This document shows positions 31,949 to 39,902 of a stretch of DNA of 42,358 nucleotides, piece after piece. The position numbers and the translations under genes are program-made. Within the stretch, counting starts at the first letter, position 1; the number at the start of each line of letters is the position of its first letter. The stretch is from a virus: positions 1 to 42,358 of IMG/VR virus record IMGVR_UViG_3300022198_003066, one strand, 5' to 3'. The notes below the pieces were generated by a model that saw nothing but the letters and a program-made list of their open reading frames with translations, made no database searches and was not told the DNA's origin.

Positions 31949-32857
31949 ATGGCTACAATTACCAGCGCAAATATGAACTTCGTTCTTGATGAGGTCGTTT
32001 CCTCAGTCATGTTCGAGTCGTTCTTTGATGAACCTTACATGTATCCAATGCTGTACGATATTCGGACAAGTAACCGACGTCGTGAGCGATCTGCTTCTGT
32101 TGGCGGTCTTGGAGAATACCAAGTCAAGCAACGCACACAAGCAGCGGCGGAAGATCAAATTACTGAGCAATTTGAGAAAGACTTCGTACATGAGTCATAT
32201 GGCAAATCAGTCGCGGTTGAACGTGAACTGATTGACGACGAAGAGTACGGAGTACTTCAAGAGATTGGATCTCAACTTGGGATCATGGCGGCTTACTCTA
32301 TGGAGAAAACCGCTGCGACTGTGTTCAACGATGCTTTTGCTGGCGCTAGTCACAAGGGCGAAGACGGCAAGTCACTTTGCAACGCAGCGCACGTCAACAG
32401 CGACGGCGGTAATTCTCAAAGTAACACAGGCACTGAGACTTGTGGGCTTTCAGGAATTCAAACCACTCGTTTGAACATGCGAAAGTTTACCAACTATCGC
32501 GGAGAGAAGTTGGCGATTCGTCCCGATATGCTAATCGTTCCACCAGACCTAGAAGAAACCGCTTTTGAGATTGTTCGTTCTACCGGTTCAACCGTAGTCG
32601 AAAAGAACGCAGGCGTGGCGAACTTCTACAACGGACGGTTCGATCTCGCAGTTTGGGATTTCTTGACTGACACCAACGCATGGTTCATGGCGGACAGTCG
32701 CCTAATGAAACAGAACTTGATCTGGTATCAGCGAACACCGCTTGAGCAGTTCGGCGACGGTAACCTGTTCACAGGTACACGCCGCGTCGGTGGTTACTAC
32801 CGGAACTCATACGGCTTCAAAGACTGGCGATGGGTATTCGGTAACAACCCAAGCTAA
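31949..32857 (+). CDS. Major capsid protein (HK97 fold, Mu gpT-like)
   Basis: The 302-residue protein starts at an ATG after GAGAGGAGCTAAGAG. YGKSVAVERELIDDEEYGVLQEIGSQLG-type residues (about 75-105; K-S-V-A-V-E-R-E at the core) and LAIRPDMLIVPPDLEETA (189-206) are the E-loop-to-P-domain patterns of Mu gpT-type HK97-fold capsid proteins. It forms the icosahedral shell. A clear terminator follows, so shorter transcripts ending here may raise its output over downstream genes. Confidence 0.85.
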   Translation: MATITSANMNFVLDEVVSSVMFESFFDEPYMYPMLYDIRTSNRRRERSASVGGLGEYQVKQRTQAAAEDQITEQFEKDFVHESYGKSVAVERELIDDEEYGVLQEIGSQLGIMAAYSMEKTAATVFNDAFAGASHKGEDGKSLCNAAHVNSDGGNSQSNTGTETCGLSGIQTTRLNMRKFTNYRGEKLAIRPDMLIVPPDLEETAFEIVRSTGSTVVEKNAGVANFYNGRFDLAVWDFLTDTNAWFMADSRLMKQNLIWYQRTPLEQFGDGNLFTGTRRVGGYYRNSYGFKDWRWVFGNNPS

Positions 32858-32870
32858 GGTTCATATTGAG

Positions 32871-32903
32871 ACGCGCCTCGGAAACGGGGCGCGTTCTTCT
32901 TTT
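32871..32903 (+). terminator. Intrinsic terminator after the major capsid gene
   Basis: ACGCGCCTC (32871-32879) pairs with GGGGCGCGT (32886-32894), with one G-T pair, around a six-base loop, followed by TCTTCTTTT. It is the best intrinsic terminator in the late operon and probably partial, as late genes continue without a new clear promoter. Confidence 0.75.
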
Positions 32904-32921
32904 CGCATTTGGAGAAATGTA

Positions 32922-33323
32922 ATGGGCGCGATCCGTCAACAAGAAATCAGCGCGGCGAAACTCGGACTTGACGACGTCGCGATCAATAGCTCGACCAACT
33001 CGAATCAATTTGCGACTAGTGGTTTTGACCAACTAACAATCTTCGTCAAGTACACTAGATCAGCGGGAACCGGTGTCACTTTTCAAATCGAGACAACCGA
33101 AGACAATGGTTCCACGTGGCACAAAGTACAAACGACCGCGATTGCTTCCGGCGTTGTGACACTATCAGACGCAACCTACACAAAGGTTTCTAGTTCATCG
33201 ACGAACTACGCGGTGAACATTCCGATCAACTGTGAGCAAGTGCGCATCTCGTCTCTAATTGCGACGGGCTCGCCTAGTTCTAGTGACAAGGCAACTGTGC
33301 GTGTCAGATTAGGAGCCTTGTGA
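32922..33323 (+). CDS. Small beta-rich virion protein, 133 aa
   Basis: ATG 32922 is chosen because GGAGAAATGTA lies just before it; the open frame upstream overlaps the capsid gene and terminator. The sequence is beta-rich (FDQLTIFVKYTRSAGTGVTF, then FQIETTEDNGSTWHKV), resembling Ig-like or jelly-roll head and tail accessory domains. It overlaps the next ATG by one base. A capsid-surface or fibre-base role is inferred from its position after the capsid gene. Confidence 0.55.
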   Translation: MGAIRQQEISAAKLGLDDVAINSSTNSNQFATSGFDQLTIFVKYTRSAGTGVTFQIETTEDNGSTWHKVQTTAIASGVVTLSDATYTKVSSSSTNYAVNIPINCEQVRISSLIATGSPSSSDKATVRVRLGAL

Positions 33324-33712
33324 TGGTAGGTTTTGCAGACGCAACAGAAGGCGGCGCAGGCGGTGGCAAAATGGGAACCGCTGATTTCTATACTGAGACA
33401 ATCAGTGGATCGTCTATGACCGTAGACTTTGACAACGGATACTTTCAAGAGTTCACGTTGAATGCGTCTGTGACCTCGTTGTCATTTTCAAACGGACCAG
33501 ACACCGATGAAGGGAAGTCGGTGATTCTCGATATCGTACAAGGGACGGGCGGTAGCAAAACGATTACGTGGCCAGCAACTATCAAGTGGGATTCCGATAT
33601 TGCGCCAACACTTTCGACAGCGGTCGGCGAGGTTGATCGCATTGCGCTTGAAGCTGTGAATGACGGTGCGACAATCTACTACGGGCACTTAGTCGGATCG
33701 GATATGTCTTAA
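33323..33712 (+). CDS. Small beta-rich fibre-type protein, 129 aa
   Basis: The ATG is in a TGATG overlap, with AGGAG seven bases upstream. The segment FTLNASVTSLSFSNGPD and then SKTITWPATIKWDSDIAPTL is a pattern I recognise from C-terminal domains of phage fibre and tail proteins (T-W-P-x-x-I-K-W). The protein probably forms part of a surface fibre together with the LamG protein downstream. Confidence 0.58.
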   Translation: MVGFADATEGGAGGGKMGTADFYTETISGSSMTVDFDNGYFQEFTLNASVTSLSFSNGPDTDEGKSVILDIVQGTGGSKTITWPATIKWDSDIAPTLSTAVGEVDRIALEAVNDGATIYYGHLVGSDMS

Positions 33713-33713
33713 A

Positions 33714-36464
33714 ATGGTAATGCCCAAAGACATAGCCAGGAGCTATCCAAAGCGCGGATTGACGGCGGATGTAGGTTTTCGGAGTGAGCCTACTTTTGTA
33801 GGTGACGGGTCGGTTTATTTCGATGGTTCGTCCGATTATGCGGAAACCGCAGCAAGTTCAGACTTGGCGGTTGGTGACACCTTCACGTTGACGGCTTGGG
33901 TTTGGTTGAATCCTAATCCCAGCGGATCGTCTAAGTATGCTTTCAGAGTAGGCGACACTGGCGCTCCGGTTCCTCACATTGCATCAATCGGAGTCTTTGG
34001 CGGCGCGAACCCAGGCTTTTATTGCTACAATGGCTCGGGCTCTATGTCGTCATCGGTTACTTGTGATTCTGCTCGATGGTATCATGTGGCATCGGTGATT
34101 AAGTCAGGTGCGGGCAACTCTCAACTCTTTGTTGATGGGATCGATGTAACCAACTCTCACTCAGTGGTATTTAACGTCACATCAGCATCGTCTAAAATTA
34201 GGATCGGCGATTGGAATACTGGCGGAAACGACTGGGAAGGCTACATCGCCAACGCTTGCCTATTCACCGAAAGCCTGACCGAAGCCCAAGTACGCCAAGT
34301 AATGCGTGCGTCCGATTATGCGAGCCATGCCGCAATCTCTACAGTGGAAGCATTCTACCCACTATCGGCAGACTTCAACGACTCGACCGGTAGCCATAAC
34401 GCTACACTAACCGGCTCGGTATCCTTTGGCGTCAACCGCCCCCAACTCCCACGCGGTCTCGATTTGGCACGCGGCGCGGCAATGGCGCGAGTGTATACGG
34501 GCAGGTGCGTTGACTTCGACGGCTCAACTGACTTTCTCGATATGGGAACCGGCGTTGATAAGAATTATACAACCCGGTCAGACCGTGCGAGTTTCTCAGT
34601 TTGGTTTAACACCGATCAAACTTCCATACCGGCTTTTATTTATCAGAATAGGACGCAAATAGTCACCGATCGCCCGGAGTGTGAGACCCATTTGTTTATT
34701 ACCACAGCACAAGGGTTGACTTTCGACGGCGAAGGTGCAGCTGTTCTCATTCCCATAACGAATTTGACAATCGGTAAGTGGCATCATTTTGTGGGCATTG
34801 CGGATGATACCGACGGACCGATCAAGGCTTATCTTGATGGGGTTCTTTATGACACCATAAGCCCTCCGCAAGCTGGCGCAAATGGTAGCGAGCTTTGCAT
34901 AGGCGCTCGAAACAATGCACCGGTTCAAGTCTTCAACGGTCAGCTTTCAAACTTTAAGATCTTCAACGTCGAGCTAACTCAAGACCAGGTTCGCGAGCTA
35001 TACCACAATCCCGAAATGATAATCCCTACCGGCGTAAGTGCCAACAACCTACGGCGTCATTATCCGCTCTGTGCATACAATGACACCGGCGGCATGGGCG
35101 GGCGTTATGAGATTGACCAAGGCGTCGAAGGTGTAAATGGTGAATATGGTGGCTCTCCGGTGATGGCCTTCGCTCAACCCGTACCGTGTCCGCAATTGGG
35201 ATTGCAGCAGAGTGCGACGCGGGTATATTTCGAGAACAATGCGACCAGAGCAGACGCAACCCTTGGCGCGGCTCCCGGCACTACTTGCACAATGTCGGCT
35301 TGGGTGATGGTGGAGAGCACCGGAAATTACCAATACATTTTCACCCAGGGGACAAGTGCCGCTGCAATCGCTTGGTTCGGGATTGCTAAAAACAACTCGG
35401 ATAACAAACTATACACCTTGCAAGGTGGTGTAATTGCAGCGTACTCCAGTCTTCAATTAAGTGGCTATGGTGAATGGAATCACGTTGTCGCTATGACGAA
35501 ATCGACTGCGCCTTATGTGCGTTTCTTTATCAATGGCGTTGAAGATACATCCATCAACGACATTAGTATGGCTGCTTACAATTTAACAAGTACCAGTGTC
35601 TCAATCGGCGGCAATCCGGTTTATGCCAACCACACGCAAGGCTTCCTAAACGACTGCGCAATTTGGGACGTGGAGTTGAGCGACCCTGAGGTGGCTTCTC
35701 TGTACAACTCCGGCGTTCAGGGTATGGACGTATCGACGGTTCAATCTGCGAATCTCAAGGGCTGGTGGAAGTGTGATGACCTTACGAGTTTTAAGGACTA
35801 CAGCGGTAACGGTGTTAACGCTACATTGACGGGTTCTGTTGTCGCCGCATCCTTCCCCGAAAACGCCAGCGGCTCGACTATCGTCGGTGACTTCTCGATG
35901 AAACGGAAGGGTGTGAGCGTTTTGAATGCCCCAGGCAGCGGAAGAGCTACGCTTGCGGCAAACTCTAGCCTCTTGCCTACAACTGGCGGCGGATACACAC
36001 TCTGTGCTTTTGTGCGACTCCAATCGACCAATGACGACGCGGCGGTCATTATGTCCACGTCTACCGGCGTCAATGAATGGGGTACATTCTACGAAGGCAG
36101 CACAAATAAGTACAAGATTGTGCTCTCAGACGGCACCACAAACATTTTAGATAGAGCATTTAGCGGGACTGTTACGGATTCGGAATGGCATCACATCGCA
36201 TGGACCATTCAGCTTGATGCAACAACGGCAACCGGCGAAACCTATATTGATGGCACTCCTGATTTGTCCTTCACGCGGTCATCTTTCAACACTCCGCCAA
36301 CGCCTAGCGAGTTCGCGATTGGGTACGACCCCGGCAACGCTGATAAGCAAGCTAATGCGGCGATTGCCTGTTTACGTATCTATCAGAGCGTTTTGTCCGC
36401 CAACGAAATTAAGCAAGTGTATTCTTCCGACCTTCGTCTCATAAAAGGATTAGAAAATGAGTAG
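33714..36464 (+). CDS. Four-domain LamG / concanavalin-like adhesin
   Basis: The 916-residue protein has four LamG-type lectin domains starting near residues 33, 264, 502 and 733. Each opens with a V-x-F-D/E-G-like strand, contains an S/T-A-W-V or S-V-W-F strand and an FVDG/YLDG/FING/YIDG turn, and ends in a helix of the type LTEAQVRQVM, LTQDQVRELY or LSANEIKQVY. Such domains bind glycans or proteins. It is likely a receptor-binding fibre or head-surface adhesin. It lies far from the tail-tip genes, just after the capsid genes. Strict copies of the genome-wide dyad are absent within it, which would fit later acquisition, though this is weak. No strong ribosome site precedes the ATG. Confidence 0.8.
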   Translation: MVMPKDIARSYPKRGLTADVGFRSEPTFVGDGSVYFDGSSDYAETAASSDLAVGDTFTLTAWVWLNPNPSGSSKYAFRVGDTGAPVPHIASIGVFGGANPGFYCYNGSGSMSSSVTCDSARWYHVASVIKSGAGNSQLFVDGIDVTNSHSVVFNVTSASSKIRIGDWNTGGNDWEGYIANACLFTESLTEAQVRQVMRASDYASHAAISTVEAFYPLSADFNDSTGSHNATLTGSVSFGVNRPQLPRGLDLARGAAMARVYTGRCVDFDGSTDFLDMGTGVDKNYTTRSDRASFSVWFNTDQTSIPAFIYQNRTQIVTDRPECETHLFITTAQGLTFDGEGAAVLIPITNLTIGKWHHFVGIADDTDGPIKAYLDGVLYDTISPPQAGANGSELCIGARNNAPVQVFNGQLSNFKIFNVELTQDQVRELYHNPEMIIPTGVSANNLRRHYPLCAYNDTGGMGGRYEIDQGVEGVNGEYGGSPVMAFAQPVPCPQLGLQQSATRVYFENNATRADATLGAAPGTTCTMSAWVMVESTGNYQYIFTQGTSAAAIAWFGIAKNNSDNKLYTLQGGVIAAYSSLQLSGYGEWNHVVAMTKSTAPYVRFFINGVEDTSINDISMAAYNLTSTSVSIGGNPVYANHTQGFLNDCAIWDVELSDPEVASLYNSGVQGMDVSTVQSANLKGWWKCDDLTSFKDYSGNGVNATLTGSVVAASFPENASGSTIVGDFSMKRKGVSVLNAPGSGRATLAANSSLLPTTGGGYTLCAFVRLQSTNDDAAVIMSTSTGVNEWGTFYEGSTNKYKIVLSDGTTNILDRAFSGTVTDSEWHHIAWTIQLDATTATGETYIDGTPDLSFTRSSFNTPPTPSEFAIGYDPGNADKQANAAIACLRIYQSVLSANEIKQVYSSDLRLIKGLENE

Positions 36465-36804
36465 TTGGACCTATCTTCTTTTGCCTGTTGTTGATCTCGA
36501 CAACGACTTACCGGCTGCCGTGACTCGTTATGATTATGAGACGTATCCGGACCCGGAAGGGCCTCCGGTGATAGTGCATCCAACCTACCGAACGGCGGCG
36601 GAGTTTAACCGCTCTAAATGCGCATTAGGGGCATCAGACGGCACTCTACAGATTTTTAAGTTCGCAAATTGCACATTGAACGCGGGCGAAGATCTCGATC
36701 AATTCCGCGCGCTACGTGGTAGCGGAGACGCTTACAAACTTCTAAGCCAAGAAGGCGCGGCACAGTGGGCGGGTAATATCACACCACCGGATGACGAGCC
36801 GTAA
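36457..36804 (+). CDS. Small protein of unknown function, 115 aa
   Basis: The ATG overlaps the adhesin end by eight bases and follows AAAAGGATTAGAAA. The product has no membrane segment; its Pro/Tyr-rich first half and FNRSKCALGASDGTLQIFKF middle suggest a small soluble domain. It may be a fibre chaperone or accessory, since it directly follows the adhesin, but there is no motif. Confidence 0.5.
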   Translation: MSSWTYLLLPVVDLDNDLPAAVTRYDYETYPDPEGPPVIVHPTYRTAAEFNRSKCALGASDGTLQIFKFANCTLNAGEDLDQFRALRGSGDAYKLLSQEGAAQWAGNITPPDDEP

Positions 36805-36805
36805 G

Positions 36806-37123
36806 ATGGAAGAGTCACTTGCGTCAGGCGGTATCACCGGCGTTCTCACTATGAGCCTGCTTTGGGCTATGCGCGTTTATGAGACGCGCAAAGCCAAAGC
36901 TAACGGCGGTACCGTCTACGACAACGTCAAAAACACGGGCAACCGTATGGCTGTCGTAGAAGAGAAGATCAATCGCATGGAGTCAGACATTAGCGAAATG
37001 CGAGACAAGATGGCTAGGACGCATCGAGACCTTTGTTCGTTTCGGGAAGACTTTCACAAATACATTGCATTCCAGAAAGGGATGGAACATGCCAAGCGTC
37101 AAGGGAAAGGAAGTTCAGAATGA
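36806..37123 (+). CDS. Membrane-anchored coiled-coil protein, possible i-spanin
   Basis: ATG 36806 lies directly after the upstream TAA; an ATG at 36791 is an alternative. The 105-residue product has one hydrophobic N-terminal segment (GITGVLTMSLLWAM, residues 9-22) and then a coiled coil (VVEEKINRMESDISEMRDKM). One membrane anchor plus a coiled coil is the plan of inner-membrane spanins, and it lies in the lysis cassette. The membrane region is rather short, so an unrelated membrane protein remains possible. It overlaps the holin candidate in ATGA. Confidence 0.45.
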   Translation: MEESLASGGITGVLTMSLLWAMRVYETRKAKANGGTVYDNVKNTGNRMAVVEEKINRMESDISEMRDKMARTHRDLCSFREDFHKYIAFQKGMEHAKRQGKGSSE

Positions 37124-37377
37124 TACGCAATAAGACTGCGGGGTTTAAGTCTAGTGAGTTTTGGCTAAATGCGATCGGCATGTTTGGCGGTCTAATCATA
37201 GCAACGCTTGAACAATCGCAAGGTGAGAATCAGTGGTTAACGCTTGTTGGCGGTATTCTGAGCGCGGTTTGCGGCGCGTCCTATGCTGCGAGTCGAGCCA
37301 AGATCAAAGCGTCACTTGTTGGCGCGGAAGCGGTAGCTCAAGTGGGAAAGCAGCAAGCCAACTCACAAGACAAGTAA
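37120..37377 (+). CDS. Putative holin with two membrane segments
   Basis: The start is the ATG in ATGA at 37120, with AAAGGAAG upstream. Two hydrophobic segments (residues about 13-31, FWLNAIGMFGGLIIATL; and 38-57, WLTLVGGILSAVCGASYAA) are joined by a short polar turn, and the C-terminus is charged. That is the class II holin arrangement. It would form membrane holes that release the downstream amidase endolysin and set lysis time. Confidence 0.68.
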   Translation: MIRNKTAGFKSSEFWLNAIGMFGGLIIATLEQSQGENQWLTLVGGILSAVCGASYAASRAKIKASLVGAEAVAQVGKQQANSQDK

Positions 37378-37380
37378 ACG

Positions 37381-37557
37381 GTGCGTTGGCGAGCGTTCCA
37401 AAAAGCGACGGGCTTGATCTTGCTCTCGGCATCGCTCGCCGGGATGATAAGTTGCGCGGCGTTCTCAATGCTAGCGCAAGGATCAACGATGCCGTTTCGT
37501 TCGTCGCAAAAGCGGAAGCGGCGTCGGCCTCCGACTGGTCCGCTTTGGCCGGACTAA
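37381..37557 (+). CDS. Candidate lipoprotein (possible o-spanin)
   Basis: A GTG three bases after the holin stop codon opens a 58-codon frame. The product has a basic N-terminus (MRWRAFQK), a hydrophobic core (TGLILLSASLAGM) and a cysteine at residue 25 in MISC, close to a lipobox, then a short basic, Pro-containing tail. Outer-membrane spanins are short lipoproteins of this kind and lie beside holins. Against it, the ribosome site is poor, and another frame through the same bases is also open to 37571. Confidence 0.38.
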   Translation: MRWRAFQKATGLILLSASLAGMISCAAFSMLAQGSTMPFRSSQKRKRRRPPTGPLWPD

Positions 37558-37572
37558 AGGTGAGGTGGTAGC

Positions 37573-37845
37573 ATGGCAGCGCGCAAACCAGCCAAGGGCA
37601 AAGCTAGATCAAAGCTAGTCAAAGATCCCAAAACAGGAAGAACCCGCAAGGTGTCCTACGGACAAGCGGGGGAAGCTAAAGGCGGCGGTCCTAGAGTGAG
37701 ACCAGGCACAGCAAAGGGCGACGCCTATTGCGCTAGGTCAGCGGCTCAAATGAAGAAGTTCCCAAGCGCGGCGAAAGATCCCAATTCGCCACTGAGACTA
37801 AGCCGCAAGCGTTGGCGGTGTGTTGGTAAGAAATCGAAAAGGTGA
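37573..37845 (+). CDS. Small basic conserved-type phage protein, 90 aa
   Basis: GGTGAGGTGGTAGC precedes the ATG. The product is very basic, with SYGQAGEAKGGGPRVRPGT, GDAYCARSAAQMKKF and SPLRLSRKRWRCVGKKSK. I recall this pattern from small proteins in environmental phages (similar to DUF6321, from memory). Two cysteines (res. 53 and 83) might bind a metal. DNA binding is likely from charge, but its function is unknown. Confidence 0.6.
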   Translation: MAARKPAKGKARSKLVKDPKTGRTRKVSYGQAGEAKGGGPRVRPGTAKGDAYCARSAAQMKKFPSAAKDPNSPLRLSRKRWRCVGKKSKR

Positions 37846-37849
37846 GAAC

Positions 37850-38398
37850 GTGGCAAACTTTGTAATCAATAAGATCGCAGAATGCGACGACGGCAAACCA
37901 AAGCCGCGCACAATTGAACGAATCGAGAAGTTCGTCGTTCACCGTATCGGTGACAGCCTAGGCGAAACGGCTCAAGAGATCGCTGCCGCATTTCGAGACA
38001 CAAGCAAACATGCCGCGGGAAGCTATACCTCTGGGCAACAACCCTATACTTGGATCATCAGAAAAGACGGAACGATCGAGCAAGCGTTAGCAATGACGGA
38101 CACGGGACCACACGCAAAGCGTTGGAACTCTTCAAGCGTTTCTGTTGCTTTGATTGGAGACTTTACCAAGCACGAACCGACAGAAGCACAATGGGATTCG
38201 CTCGTTAATCTATCTGTAGCTATGCTTAGAATGGGGTTTACGATTCACGGACACACTGAACTACCGGGTTCAAGTAGCGATTTGAAAAAGCAATGTCCGG
38301 GTCATTTGTGTGATATGGACAAGCTACGCAAAGAAGCGACGTCGAAACTTCACGAGTCGGCGCTCGAACACCTTCTCGAAATGGGAATCAAGCTGTAG
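37850..38398 (+). CDS. Endolysin, N-acetylmuramoyl-L-alanine amidase (Amidase_2)
   Basis: GTG 37850 is chosen because AAAAGGTGAGAAC precedes it; the longer frame overlaps the upstream gene. The 182-residue product has the amidase_2/PGRP pattern: FVVHRIGD with H31, SVSVALIGDF (96-105), GHTELPG with H135 and QCPGHLCD with C149, giving the His-His-Cys zinc site. It cuts the bond between muramic acid and the stem peptide of peptidoglycan at lysis. No cell-wall-binding domain or signal peptide is present, so it depends on the holin. A copy of the dyad motif (37875-37887) lies in the gene. Confidence 0.85.
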   Translation: MANFVINKIAECDDGKPKPRTIERIEKFVVHRIGDSLGETAQEIAAAFRDTSKHAAGSYTSGQQPYTWIIRKDGTIEQALAMTDTGPHAKRWNSSSVSVALIGDFTKHEPTEAQWDSLVNLSVAMLRMGFTIHGHTELPGSSSDLKKQCPGHLCDMDKLRKEATSKLHESALEHLLEMGIKL

Positions 38399-38406
38399 GA
38401 TTAGTC

Positions 38407-39120
38407 ATGGCATACGAGCAACGCAATCTGAGACGGCAAAAGGTCCGGTACAACGACGACAACGACGACAACAAGTTAGAGTACCAACTAGTCTTGGACG
38501 GTGCTAAAGTGACACCAACGAGCGCCACGATCACAATCTACAAACCGGGATCGACCGCGGCTGTGGTTAGTGCGGCGTCTATGACGTTGAGCGGTAGCGT
38601 GTTGCAATATGCGCCAGACACAACAACGGTTGCTAACTATCCAGTGGACGAAGGCTACCGGGCAGATCTAGCGATCACCTACAGCGGTGTAGTCTACAAG
38701 CGACAATTGGTCTTTGACGTTGCCAAGTATCTACTTGATCTCAATATCGGATACGATCAACTTGTAGCCTTTGACGATTCGATCCGAGGTATGACACACG
38801 ACGGCGACGAAGATTTCAGCGAGTTGATCGAGTCTTGTCGCGATGTACTACAGACACGGATTGAGTCTAAAGTTCTTGAAGACGGGCGGCTTCTAGAGAA
38901 CATGATCCTAGACAACACGCGTGTCGCAACTTGCGCACGGTTCTATATCTTGTCACGTATCTATATGAACAAGGGAGATCTAGAACGCCACGATCTATAC
39001 CGCAGCGATTTTGATCAACTATTCGACGCGGTTCTCAATTCGATTCAGTATGACAAGGCGCAAGGTGGCGAAGAACGCGCGGAGATGGGCGGGATTCAAG
39101 AGGTCAGGCTAGTGACATGA
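38407..39120 (+). CDS. Putative head-tail connector protein
   Basis: The 237-residue product has a beta-rich first half (VTPTSATITIYKPGSTAAVV) and a helical second half (DFSELIESCRDVLQTRIE, then ATCARFYILSRIY). It starts after AGGATTAGTC. Position after lysis and before tail-terminator and tail-tube genes suggests a neck or adaptor role. No specific family is recognised. It ends in an ATGA overlap. Confidence 0.5.
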   Translation: MAYEQRNLRRQKVRYNDDNDDNKLEYQLVLDGAKVTPTSATITIYKPGSTAAVVSAASMTLSGSVLQYAPDTTTVANYPVDEGYRADLAITYSGVVYKRQLVFDVAKYLLDLNIGYDQLVAFDDSIRGMTHDGDEDFSELIESCRDVLQTRIESKVLEDGRLLENMILDNTRVATCARFYILSRIYMNKGDLERHDLYRSDFDQLFDAVLNSIQYDKAQGGEERAEMGGIQEVRLVT

Positions 39121-39890
39121 GTTCTATTCTGACACACCGTAGCGCAGCGGCTACGATCCTCGATAACTACGCGGACGTGATCGAAGGCGGCAACTCGTAC
39201 CGGGGATCGGGGGATTCTTACAATGGGATCCCCGGTACGAACTTTGCCAATCTCGATTTGAGAGGGACCACAATCACCGCCAGCAGTGCGGGGTCTACAA
39301 CCTCGATCCCGTTTGCGTCTGGCGATTATGCGACAGACTTCTGGGTAAAGAACGATTCGCCGCGCTTCTTTCTAATGTCTACCAGCGGAAACAACAATGG
39401 CGCAGCGCGTCGTATCTCAAACTGGGATAATAGCGGGAAGACATTTACCTTACCCGCCTTTGACTATGCCGTGTCCGAGAATGACACCTTCGTTCCTTTA
39501 CAGGGTTTTAAACGCTTTCCTGACAACTTGGATATTCTGTCAGATGAGTCTACAATAGGAAGCGGATTCGATCGGTTTTTCGAATTGAAACTAGGAGCGG
39601 GAACACGGATCCCTTTCTATGGAAGCGGCGTTGAGACTTACGAAAGCGAACTCGTTTTGAGATTGAGACTACAAAAGAGATCAAGATCAAGAGACACCAT
39701 CGAGAGTGCAATGGAGAACGCGCTTTTGATGCGAAGCATTCTGACACGACCAACACACCGCGACGGAACGTTTACACAACTACTAGACGGTACAGAAGGC
39801 GCGCCCGAAGTCGAAACAGAAACAGACAAGATCGTGGTCGTCTCAGATAGCTACAACATACGCTACCGGGTTTTCTCGGTATTCCTTTAG
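39117..39890 (+). CDS. Putative tail terminator or neck protein
   Basis: The 257-residue product is coupled by ATGA to the preceding gene. The C-terminal half (YESELVLRLRLQKRSRSRDTI, then ENALLMRSILTRPT) has the strand-then-helix order of tail-terminator proteins, which cap the tube and attach it to the head; the N-terminal 150 residues are beta-rich. The assignment is from gene order (just before the tail tube) and general pattern. Confidence 0.48.
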   Translation: MSSILTHRSAAATILDNYADVIEGGNSYRGSGDSYNGIPGTNFANLDLRGTTITASSAGSTTSIPFASGDYATDFWVKNDSPRFFLMSTSGNNNGAARRISNWDNSGKTFTLPAFDYAVSENDTFVPLQGFKRFPDNLDILSDESTIGSGFDRFFELKLGAGTRIPFYGSGVETYESELVLRLRLQKRSRSRDTIESAMENALLMRSILTRPTHRDGTFTQLLDGTEGAPEVETETDKIVVVSDSYNIRYRVFSVFL

Positions 39891-39902
39891 GGGGTTCTCA
39901 TT

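Noticed and set aside
32742-32921. Upstream extension of the 32922 gene
   Set aside because: It would overlap the capsid gene and cross an intrinsic terminator; GGAGA and ATG 32922 give a normal start.
37233-37385. N-terminal extension of the frame ending at 37571
   Set aside because: It lies out of frame inside the holin gene and gives a Cys/Arg/Ser-rich peptide of shadow type.
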